Shown here piece after piece: positions 1 to 5,188 of a DNA stretch of 6,117 bases. The notes under the pieces were generated by a model. It was not told the DNA's origin, did no database searches, and was given only the letters and a program-made list of their open reading frames with translations. The DNA comes from Sulfurimonadaceae bacterium (GTDB lineage Bacteria; Campylobacterota; Campylobacteria; Campylobacterales; Sulfurimonadaceae): the NCBI GenBank assembly GCA_026193155.1, contig JAPHSI010000163.1, positions 1 through 6,117 on the forward strand. Reading direction: 5' to 3'. The position numbers were made by a program, and so were the translations under genes. Each line of letters opens with the position of its first letter. Positions within the stretch are counted from its first letter, which is position 1.

Positions 1-1
1 A

Positions 2-496
2 AATAAAATTTTAAATCATAAAAACACTATCAATCTTAAAATTAATGACGAACAATATAAAGAAGTTGTTAACATGGGAATAAACAAAAAAGCTCCCTTT
101 ATTAAGGACAAAAATTCTGTAGCAGATGCTGTTATAGTTTGTGCATTTAAAGGCTTTGCTCAAACAAATAATGGTGAATGCATTCTAGTTACTGAAAATA
201 AATCTGATTTTTCTGATGTTAAAGATGAAAGAGAAATACACCCTGAAATAAGAGCATATATTGATTGTGAATTTGATTATTCAATAAATATTGCAGATGT
301 GATTAATCAAATTGAGCCAGAGTCTGTTTCTGAAGAAGTAGTAGAGGTTGTAAAAGCAACAATTAGCCAAAAAGTTTGTGTGGAGCACGACTTTCAAGAT
401 GGATGCTGGCGTCCATCTCGTTACGGTGGTCTTACATGGCATAAAATTTGTCAGAAATGTGGATTATATTTTGATACAGGTGAAGCATTTGATTAA
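2..496 (+). CDS. PIN-domain (DUF4935-like) protein, 5' end missing
   Basis: The reading frame is open from the first bases of the window to the TAA at 494-496, so this is the C-terminal part (164 codons) of a longer protein. The ATG at 74 is internal and has no good ribosome binding site. Seen: the segment NSVADAVIV followed by ILVTENKSDFSD and then EIHPEIRAYID. This spacing matches the C-terminal half of PIN-like nucleases of the DUF4935 type, where an acidic residue in the ADA segment and the TEN..DF strand belong to the metal site. The first catalytic Asp would lie upstream of the window. The last 40 residues carry a Cys/His set (CVEHDF, C, W..H, then CQKC) that could bind zinc. PIN domains are metal-dependent RNases, often toxins or defence effectors; that role here is inference. 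The family call is from memory of motifs and is fairly secure for PIN, less so for the subfamily. Confidence 0.7.
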   Translation, partial: NKILNHKNTINLKINDEQYKEVVNMGINKKAPFIKDKNSVADAVIVCAFKGFAQTNNGECILVTENKSDFSDVKDEREIHPEIRAYIDCEFDYSINIADVINQIEPESVSEEVVEVVKATISQKVCVEHDFQDGCWRPSRYGGLTWHKICQKCGLYFDTGEAFD

Positions 497-537
497 TAAA
501 ATACCTAACAAACTGTCGCACACCAAACATTAAGTAT

Positions 538-543
538 AGGAGG
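538..543 (+). promoter_or_regulatory. Strong Shine-Dalgarno (AGGAGG) fixing a TTG start
   Basis: AGGAGG lies six bases before the TTG at 550. The first in-frame ATG comes over 100 codons later, so this site decides the start of the HEPN-like gene. Confidence 0.85.
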
Positions 544-549
544 ATTTAT

Positions 550-1050
550 TTGGATAAGATTTATCAACATATTGGTGAATACGTAGTTTCATTTCAATGG
601 TTAGAAAATAAAATCAGAACTATTGGATGGTTTATTTTAGACCCAAATAATGAAAATCATCCGCAGAAAGAATTACGCGAGGAGAACACATCTAAACTTT
701 TTAAAAAGTTTGAAGAATTATTTTTGGAAGCTTTACCAAAATGTAACCTACCATTTGATTTAGAAAATGATTTTCGTTCTTCTCTTAAAACAAATAGTGA
801 ATTATTTCAAAAAATAAGAAAAGCTCGTAATGATATTTTACATTCAGCCTACTTGGAACTAAAAGCAGGTAGTGATATAATGGGAATAATGAAAAGCAAT
901 CCAAAGCTTAACGATAGTGAAATGTTAACTGAAAAATCATTTAATAAAGAAATTAAAAATATGGCTGAATTTGCTTTATTTCTAAATAGATGTCATATGC
1001 AACTTATACAGAGGTATAAATTACCTAACAAAAACGAGGAGACGCAATAA
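550..1050 (+). CDS. HEPN-like protein with RxxxxH motif (putative RNase)
   Basis: The gene encodes 166 residues from a TTG codon preceded by AGGAGG at ideal spacing. The protein is predicted to be soluble and largely helical, with no signal peptide or TM segment. Seen: an N-terminal helix with the pattern F..LE.KI (about residues 15-22) and, near residue 93, RNDILH, which fits the R-x4-6-H motif of HEPN ribonucleases (Arg93, Asn94, His98). HEPN proteins cut RNA, commonly as dimers, in toxin-antitoxin, abortive infection and CRISPR systems. I infer this class from the motif and helical layout and cannot name a subfamily. It lies 53 bases after the PIN gene on the same strand, and both folds are RNase folds, so a shared defence or toxin role is possible. 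No obvious antitoxin (MNT or small DNA-binding protein) is next to it. Its final codons overlap the start of a structured spacer. Confidence 0.6.
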   Translation: MDKIYQHIGEYVVSFQWLENKIRTIGWFILDPNNENHPQKELREENTSKLFKKFEELFLEALPKCNLPFDLENDFRSSLKTNSELFQKIRKARNDILHSAYLELKAGSDIMGIMKSNPKLNDSEMLTEKSFNKEIKNMAEFALFLNRCHMQLIQRYKLPNKNEETQ

Positions 1051-1072
1051 TTTACCTACGGAAAATTATCGC
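1044..1072 (+). other. Hairpin over the stop codon of the HEPN-like gene
   Basis: ATAATTT (1047-1053) pairs with AAATTAT (1063-1069) around a 9-base loop, extended past one mismatch by GC/GC. It covers the TAA at 1048-1050. No T-run follows, so it is not a classical terminator, though it may shield the mRNA 3' end. Confidence 0.45.
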
Positions 1073-1080
1073 TGGAGAGA

Positions 1081-1145
1081 ACACTCTTCCCACTCTCTCA
1101 TATCAGTACCGCATACTACGTATGCTTTACTGCTACTCAGAGTGT
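1081..1145 (+). repeat. Long imperfect inverted repeat in spacer
   Basis: Nested complementary arms are visible: ACACTCT (1081-1087) with AGAGTGT (1139-1145), CAGTA (1104-1108) with TACTG (1128-1132), and GCATAC (1111-1116) with GTATGC (1120-1125) around a TAC loop. CACTCT (1091-1096) is an alternative partner for the outer arm. The stretch is more GC-rich than its surroundings and has no credible reading frame. It could be a folded recombination site, a structured RNA or a remnant repeat; the sequence alone does not decide. Confidence 0.55.
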
Positions 1146-1183
1146 CGCTCGGCTTGACCGTTATGCCAACATAGGAAAATAAT

Positions 1184-1483
1184 ATTAAAGTAACAGAGAT
1201 ACCTTTTGTAAGCCATATTGGAATTACAGACGAAGAAGAGAACCTAGCATTGGATTTTCAAGACTATATACTAAACCACATTAAAACAATTCATGCAAGT
1301 GCTCAATTTGCTTTAGCAGAAACACAAAGTGGAATACATCTCCAAAGACTCTTTCCAGAGCTTGAAGAAAAAGTTGTACCTGTTTTAAGAGATGCACAAA
1401 TGAAGTATAAAAAACCAGCAGTTGAAAAATTTAAAACACAATTTGAAAAAAAAGGCAGAGGATCTCTTCAAAATGCTACATGA
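1184..1483 (+). pseudogene. Hotdog-fold thioesterase, front part only (truncated, ATG lost)
   Basis: The frame open from 1175 gives residues typical of small PaaI/YiiD-like (DUF4442-type) thioesterases: PFVSHIGI, then a helix with NHIKTIHASAQFALAETQSG (catalytic-helix region), then VVPVLRDAQMKYKKPA and KKGRGS. After GRGS the homology stops and the frame ends at the TGA of 1481-1483. About 50-60 residues, the last strands of the hotdog fold, are missing. No ATG precedes the conserved part. AGGA (1173-1176) stands seven bases before an ATT codon at 1184, which suggests that an original ATG became ATT or that the 5' end was replaced. The TTG at 1250 lies inside conserved sequence and is not a likely start. 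The family call is from motif recognition. The gene is very probably dead. Confidence 0.65.
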
Positions 1484-1808
1484 TGGTCTTAAAGAGTTTG
1501 ACGATTATACTATTTACGGTCAAAGTGAAGGCAGTAGTAGCATAGGTATTTTATCTATCAATTTTCATGGAGTCACACCTTTTGACCTGTGTGAAAAGCT
1601 CTCTCAAAACTTTGGAATACAAACACGTGCAGGCTGTAGTTGTGCAGGACCATATGGACATGACTTGTTTGGGATATCAAAAGTTGAATCCAAAGATGAA
1701 AAACCTAGTTGGTTAAGGATAAGTGTGAACTATACACATACTAAAGAGAGTGTAAACAACTTGCTTTTTGCACTTAAGAAATCAGTACAAGAACTTAGGT
1801 CTGTCTAG
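1452..1808 (+). pseudogene. Class V aminotransferase / cysteine desulfurase-like, C-terminal fragment
   Basis: This frame gives about 115 residues matching the end of PLP-dependent class V aminotransferases: EDLFKMLHDGL, IYGQSEGSSSIGILSINF, then GIQTRAGCSCAGPYGHDLF and WLRISVNYTHTKE. The Arg of RAG would bind the substrate carboxylate. The second Cys sits where SufS-type enzymes have their active-site Cys. The PLP-binding lysine and the whole large domain are absent; full-length members run to about 400 residues or more. The fragment begins within 15 bases of where the thioesterase homology ends, in another frame, so the two genes were joined by a deletion or illegitimate recombination at about 1451-1466. 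The ATG at 1422 is a chance start lying in thioesterase sequence. It is probably not functional. Confidence 0.7.
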
Positions 1809-1810
1809 TA

Positions 1811-1819
1811 TGTTATAAT
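1811..1819 (+). promoter_or_regulatory. Extended -10 promoter for the ABC-F gene
   Basis: TGTTATAAT is a perfect extended -10 element three bases after the aminotransferase stop. No good -35 box stands 17 bases upstream, as is common in Campylobacterota. Transcription would begin near 1826 and give a leader of about 100 bases. Confidence 0.6.
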
Positions 1820-1847
1820 TTCATAAACAAAAAAGGAATATTGCCAT

Positions 1848-1898
1848 GTGGATATTAAGCTAAAAGTACTCGAGGAAATTTTAAAACTTCATCCTTGA
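1848..1898 (+). other. Short leader ORF or gene-start remnant upstream of the ABC-F gene
   Basis: AAGGA (1833-1837) is followed by a GTG at 1848 that opens a 16-codon frame reading MDIKLKVLEEILKLHP and ending at TGA 1896-1898. An ATG at 1846 in another frame, better spaced from AAGGA, encodes only MWILS. The TGA of the 16-codon frame lies inside the left arm of the hairpin that covers the ABC-F Shine-Dalgarno, so it could act as a regulatory leader peptide. The amphipathic LKVLEEILKL pattern also looks like the front of an ordinary small protein. A two-base insertion (TG) after an original ATG, plus a deletion of the rest, would explain the frame as debris. I cannot separate the two readings. 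Confidence 0.4.
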
Positions 1899-1923
1899 GA
1901 ACTCCCCTACTCATATCAAGGAT
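1891..1923 (+). promoter_or_regulatory. Hairpin sequestering the ABC-F Shine-Dalgarno
   Basis: ATCCTTGA (1891-1898) is the exact reverse complement of TCAAGGAT (1916-1923), with a 17-base loop. The right arm contains AAGGA, the ribosome binding site for the ATG at 1928. An upstream GAGGA (1872-1876) could pair with TCCTT of the left arm (one G-U pair) and so release the site. This is the layout of a translational on/off switch. Confidence 0.5.
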
Positions 1924-1927
1924 ACAC

Positions 1928-3412
1928 ATGCAATCTTTACAACTAAAAAACATATACTTTAAATACCCTGCTTCCGCTAACTATATTTTTCAAGGCTTGA
2001 GTCTTGAACTATATAAAGGCTGGAACGGGCTTATCGGCACGAACGGTGCAGGAAAAACTACCCTTTTAAAACTCATAACTAAAGAGTTAAAGCCTGATGG
2101 TGGTAGAGTTTTAAACGATCTTGTAACGGCTTACTGCTCCCAATCTACCGAAATACCTCCAAATAACGCCAAAGAGTTTTTCAACTCTTATGAGAGCAAA
2201 GCATTTAAACTGAAAAATCTTTTAGAGATTGAGGATGATTGGCTATACAGATGGGAGAGCCTAAGTCACGGTGAGAGAAAAAGAATACAGATCGCTGAAG
2301 CTCTTTTTAGAGAACCGGATGTTCTCATAGTAGATGAGCCTACGAACCATCTAGATATCCAAACTAAAGAGAAACTCTTTAAAGCTCTGCAGAGTTATGA
2401 TGGAATCGGGATATTAGTAAGTCATGACAGAGAACTACTTGATCTTTTGTGTACTAAGACATTTGTTTTAAAAAACGGATCACTTACAAAGATAAAGTCA
2501 AACTTTTCAACTGCGCTCAGAGAGTTAGACTTTATAAAGAACTTCCAAAAAGAGCAAAAACAAAAACAGGAAAAGACTCTTAAAAAAATAGATAAACAAA
2601 TACAGTCTGCTAAAGAAGATGTATCTCGCTCAAAAGCTAGACTCTCACTTAAAAATGTTGACAAAAAAGACAGCGATGCAAAGGCAAAAGTATACCTTGC
2701 AAAGATCACTTCTAAAAACAAGTATGAAGGTCAAGCAGTAAAGAGTGCTACATCAAAGAAAGAGCAGATACAAAAAGATGAGATAGTCATAGACAAAGAG
2801 TATGAAAAAGGAATATTTTTTGAGAATGAAATAAACAAAAGAGCCTTCCCTTTTGTTGTAGAGAAAACAAATAAGAAAATAAACGCTTTAACTTTTGAGA
2901 TTCCTAGACTAACTTTAGAACAAGGCGACAAGATCTGGATTCAAGGAGATAACGGTAGCGGAAAGTCTACATTTGTCAACTACCTTTTATCTACTCTAAG
3001 AGAGGATGACTACCTATACATTCCACAAGAAATAAGCGAAGATGAATCACAAAGGATATTTAAAGAGTTAAAAGATCTTAGCTCTGAAAAACAAGGGGAG
3101 ATTTTCACTACCATAACAAGGCTTTCATCCGACCCTAAAGCACTTCTGCAAAGCAAAATCCCAAGTCCGGGAGAGATACGCAAGCTTTTAATAGCAAAAG
3201 ACTTAGAAAACAACCCTCCTCTGATAATACTTGACGAGCCAACAAACCACATGGATATAGACTCGATTGTTAGCATTGAAAAAGCTTTAAAAGAGTTTGC
3301 CGGAGCTGTAGTGTTTATAAGCCATGATATAGTATTTTGTAAAAACTTGGCTAATAAAAGTTGGAGTGTTGAGAGAGAAGGAAAATATACTAAAATTATT
3401 GAATACTTCTAA
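1928..3412 (+). CDS. ABC-F family ATPase (ribosome-associated)
   Basis: The product has 494 residues: two ABC ATPase domains in one chain and no TM segment, the hallmark of ABC-F proteins, which bind the ribosomal E site and act on translation or antibiotic resistance. Domain 1: Walker A GTNGAGKTT (37-45), signature LSHGERKR (112-119), Walker B VLIVDEPTNHLD (132-143), switch SHD (165-167). A long, Lys-rich, probably coiled-coil linker follows (about 205-285), in the position of the P-site-tRNA-interacting linker. Domain 2: Walker A GDNGSGKST (340-348), a degenerate signature SPGE (413-416), Walker B LIILDEPTNHMD (432-443) and a final SHD. I chose ATG 1928 because AAGGA lies five bases upstream and homology starts at once (LQLKNIYFKYP); the in-frame TTG at 1895 lies in the left arm of the leader hairpin. 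The subfamily is not resolved: it could be a resistance factor or a housekeeping translation factor. It is transcribed alone and is intact, unlike the genes before it. Confidence 0.92.
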   Translation: MQSLQLKNIYFKYPASANYIFQGLSLELYKGWNGLIGTNGAGKTTLLKLITKELKPDGGRVLNDLVTAYCSQSTEIPPNNAKEFFNSYESKAFKLKNLLEIEDDWLYRWESLSHGERKRIQIAEALFREPDVLIVDEPTNHLDIQTKEKLFKALQSYDGIGILVSHDRELLDLLCTKTFVLKNGSLTKIKSNFSTALRELDFIKNFQKEQKQKQEKTLKKIDKQIQSAKEDVSRSKARLSLKNVDKKDSDAKAKVYLAKITSKNKYEGQAVKSATSKKEQIQKDEIVIDKEYEKGIFFENEINKRAFPFVVEKTNKKINALTFEIPRLTLEQGDKIWIQGDNGSGKSTFVNYLLSTLREDDYLYIPQEISEDESQRIFKELKDLSSEKQGEIFTTITRLSSDPKALLQSKIPSPGEIRKLLIAKDLENNPPLIILDEPTNHMDIDSIVSIEKALKEFAGAVVFISHDIVFCKNLANKSWSVEREGKYTKIIEYF

Positions 3413-3414
3413 AA

Positions 3415-3468
3415 TCAATACCTGCTATCCATCTTGTTTCTGATAAAAAGATCTTTTCTAACGTCCTC
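3415..3468 (-). other. Coding-like remnant, copy 1 (EDVRKDLFIRNKMDSRY)
   Basis: Read on the - strand, the spacer after the NicO gene gives EDVRKDLFIRNKMDSRY and a TGA, with a stop two codons upstream and no start codon. The 14 codons at 3427-3468 align without gaps to 4982-5023, with 31 of 42 bases identical. Seven of the eleven differences fall at third codon positions, which suggests that both descend from real coding sequence. The parent family is not recognised. The terminator of the ABC-F gene is built from this same sequence. Confidence 0.35.
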
Positions 3469-3485
3469 TTTTTATCTCTTTTTTT
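3442..3485 (+). terminator. Intrinsic terminator after the ABC-F gene
   Basis: GATAAAAAG (3442-3450) and CTTTTTATC (3468-3476) form a 9-bp perfect stem, followed by TC and seven T's. The stem is AT-rich, as expected in this genome. A 12-base palindrome, AAAAGATCTTTT (3446-3457), competes with it. There is no T-run on the other side, so it serves the + strand only. Confidence 0.65.
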
Positions 3486-3499
3486 GGAAGGAGAAAGTC

Positions 3500-4276
3500 T
3501 TAAAATGCATGAACTGCTTCTTGAGGAGCAAATAAACTTTGAGCATTTACACTAAATAGAAAAATACCTAAAAGTATAATGAAAATAGCACCAAGCATTT
3601 CTAGTAAATATCCTTTTGTTTTGAGGTAATTTCCACTTTTTGATGATGCATAGCTAGTTAATATTCCAGCTAGTGAAATAGTAAAACCCATACCTAAGCT
3701 CATTGCTATAGCAGATAAAACTCCAAGATATAAATTACCGGTACTTATACAAAATAAAACTATACTCATAACTCCGGGACAAGGTACTATTCCTGCAGAA
3801 AAAGCTACAGCATACTCTGACTTTTCTTTTGAAAAATCAGTTTGTTCTTTTTCTTTTTTTGCTTTTATCGCTTTTATTAATAGATAAATTCCAACTGCTA
3901 TAATCATAACAGCCGATATCACCATAGAAATATTACTAAGCTCTTTAAATGTTTTGGAAAAAAGTCCATGTAAAATAAAGTACACGACAAATGTAATACC
4001 CAAAGCTGAAAGAGCGTGCACAATTGAGATAAGATACCCCAGTTTTATAGCTTTTTTGTAGCTACCACCACGAGATAAAAAATAAAAAGAAACCAATGCT
4101 TTACCATGACCAGGACCAGCCGCATGAACTAAACCGTATATAAATGAGATTGCTAGTACTACCATAACAGCAATTAAACCATTTTCATTTACAGATTTTA
4201 TATATGACGCAACTGAACTGTTTAAATGATATTGCCAATCTACAATTTGACCAATAAATTCATGGTATAGACTCAT
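3500..4276 (-). CDS. NicO-family nickel/cobalt transporter
   Basis: The product is a 258-residue inner-membrane protein with about six TM segments (roughly 34-50, 80-102, 117-138, 156-176, 180-205, 224-246). Seen: HAAGPGHGK (51-59), His87 in the next helix, and GIVPCPGVM (162-170). These are the signature elements of the NicO/RcnA group, which moves Ni2+ or Co2+. RcnA exporters carry a long His-rich loop; here the matching loop (about 138-153) is short and rich in Lys and Glu, so export cannot be assumed. The ATG overlaps the stop of the DUF1007 gene (ATGA), and AAAGG lies just upstream inside that gene, so the two are co-translated. DUF1007 proteins are known partners of NicO-type transporters. 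Uptake of nickel for hydrogenase or another Ni enzyme and efflux of excess metal are both possible. The C-terminal tail ends shortly after the last helix. Confidence 0.85.
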   Translation of the reverse strand: MSLYHEFIGQIVDWQYHLNSSVASYIKSVNENGLIAVMVVLAISFIYGLVHAAGPGHGKALVSFYFLSRGGSYKKAIKLGYLISIVHALSALGITFVVYFILHGLFSKTFKELSNISMVISAVMIIAVGIYLLIKAIKAKKEKEQTDFSKEKSEYAVAFSAGIVPCPGVMSIVLFCISTGNLYLGVLSAIAMSLGMGFTISLAGILTSYASSKSGNYLKTKGYLLEMLGAIFIILLGIFLFSVNAQSLFAPQEAVHAF

Positions 4277-4812
4277 ATAACACCTTTATTTAACATAGCA
4301 AAACCAAAATATCTGTCGTTATTAACTTTTCTAATACTAAAATCTAAGTTTTTATTTAAGGGTTCCACATATGATTTTTTTAGCATAAAAGATATGTAAT
4401 TATTTTTATAGTAAAATATAAGTGCACTATCTTTTATTTCAAAATTACAAATAAGATCAAATGAGTATACCACTCTTCCCATTTCATCTATAGTAACGGT
4501 AAACTTATCTACTTTTTGCACCTTTGAGCCTTTATCACTACTTCTTATTTTTAAGTAGTATTTATTTTTTTTAAATGTTCTCATTGCACTTTTTTTTAGG
4601 TTGGCTATTTCTTTTTTACTAAATTGACGGTCTTGATTTTTATCATAGTCCATCATAAGCATAGATGAAGTCATCAAGTCAAATTTCCATTGCACGCTAA
4701 TTGAAGTAGCTTTATTGTTTTTGATGTTTATTGTAGGATAAACATCGATAAAAACATGAGGATGTGCAAATAAAGCAATGCTTGTAAGTAAAAAAGTTAT
4801 TAGTAATTTCAT
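4273..4812 (-). CDS. DUF1007 periplasmic protein, partner of the NicO transporter
   Basis: The product has 179 residues. A signal peptide is clear: MKLLITFLLTSIALFA with likely cleavage before HPHVFID, which leaves a His-x-His pair at the mature N-terminus that could bind metal. This HPHVF(I/V)D start is the hallmark of DUF1007 proteins. Residues around 57-70 (DKNQDRQFSKKE) fit an EF-hand calcium loop (acidic or Asn residues at 1, 3 and 5, Phe at 8, Glu at 12), with Arg replacing the usual Gly at position 6. Several aromatic beta-strand segments follow (VVYSFDLICNF, ALIFYYKNNYISFML). There is no TM segment beyond the signal. The start is supported by GGA about five bases upstream. It is first in the two-gene operon and probably delivers or senses metal for the transporter; the exact role is not established. 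Confidence 0.85.
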   Translation of the reverse strand: MKLLITFLLTSIALFAHPHVFIDVYPTINIKNNKATSISVQWKFDLMTSSMLMMDYDKNQDRQFSKKEIANLKKSAMRTFKKNKYYLKIRSSDKGSKVQKVDKFTVTIDEMGRVVYSFDLICNFEIKDSALIFYYKNNYISFMLKKSYVEPLNKNLDFSIRKVNNDRYFGFAMLNKGVI

Positions 4813-4924
4813 CTTATTCCAAGTTTTTTATTTTTAGAGAAGCTCTTAACGAAATTTTACCTAGATTTATTAAAAATTTTATAAAAGTACTACTTGGTAT
4901 TTCGGAAGCTTCAAGACAAACGAC

Positions 4925-5032
4925 TCACAGAGAAGCTTGAAAAGTTAATATTAGTGTTATTAATAATATAAAAATCGTTAAATCTATCTTACTTCTAATA
5001 AAGAGAGCTTCTTTTACATCATCTTTTTCTAT
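4925..5032 (-). pseudogene. Coding-like remnant, copy 2 (DDVKEALFIRSKID plus TM-like tail)
   Basis: A - strand frame of 35 codons, bounded by TAG upstream and TGA at 4925-4927, has no start codon. It begins IEKDDVKEALFIRSKID, similar to copy 1 near 3427-3468, and continues into a hydrophobic stretch (LTIFILLITLILTFQ) like a TM helix. It looks like an interior or C-terminal scrap of a small membrane protein. The family is not recognised. Confidence 0.35.
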
Positions 5033-5140
5033 CTATTTTCTGCTATTTCCAAAGTATGGTTTCTTTTTTAACAAAGTATAACGAATTATAAAAAAAAAGT
5101 ATATTTCAGATGGCAACTATCTCCTCTTGCTCTCTTGATA

Positions 5141-5149
5141 TGATATAAT
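5141..5149 (+). promoter_or_regulatory. Extended -10 promoter for the chemoreceptor gene
   Basis: TGATATAAT matches the extended -10 element, 39 bases before the ATG. No matching -35 hexamer is seen. The downstream ribosome binding site AAGGGG (5177-5182) stands six bases before the ATG at 5189. Confidence 0.6.
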
Positions 5150-5188
5150 AAATAATAGTGATTTTTAAAAAAATAAAAGGGGTTATTT

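Larger units (their letters stand above)
4813..5188. other. Divergent intergenic gap of 376 bases
   Basis: The gap lies between the - strand DUF1007/NicO operon and the + strand chemoreceptor gene. It holds the chemoreceptor promoter (5141-5149), the - strand coding-like remnant at 4925-5032, and an inverted repeat TTCAAG (4910-4915) / CTTGAA (4936-4941). A promoter for the metal operon must lie here; TAAAAT on the - strand (4854-4859) is only a weak candidate. No recognised metal-regulator box is visible. The rest is A/T-rich tracts. Confidence 0.6.

Noticed and set aside
497..549. A complete attC site between the PIN and HEPN genes
   Set aside because: ACCTAAC is present, but no complementary GTTRRRY end exists before the next gene.
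1250..1252. TTG at 1250 as start of a 77-residue protein
   Set aside because: It falls inside the conserved thioesterase sequence, which extends upstream to about 1184, and has no ribosome binding site.
1422..1424. ATG at 1422 as start of a 128-residue protein
   Set aside because: The first ten or so codons are thioesterase sequence read out of frame; the homology to aminotransferases begins only near 1458.
1895..1927. TTG at 1895 as start of the ABC-F protein
   Set aside because: It adds 11 residues not typical of the family and has no well-placed ribosome binding site; ATG 1928 has AAGGA at five bases.
2422..3276. Three - strand reading frames inside the ABC-F gene
   Set aside because: They lie wholly opposite a gene with complete motifs, are rich in Ser, Phe and Leu as expected of antisense frames, and lack ribosome binding sites.
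4945..4975. NikR- or Fur-like operator upstream of the metal operon
   Set aside because: There are AT-rich half-repeats (TATTA, AATAATATA), but the spacing does not match the known operators and such sequence is expected by chance here.
5111..5132. Sigma-54 promoter (TGGCA...TTGCT) before the chemoreceptor
   Set aside because: GG and GC are 17 bases apart instead of 12, and a good extended -10 element lies just downstream.
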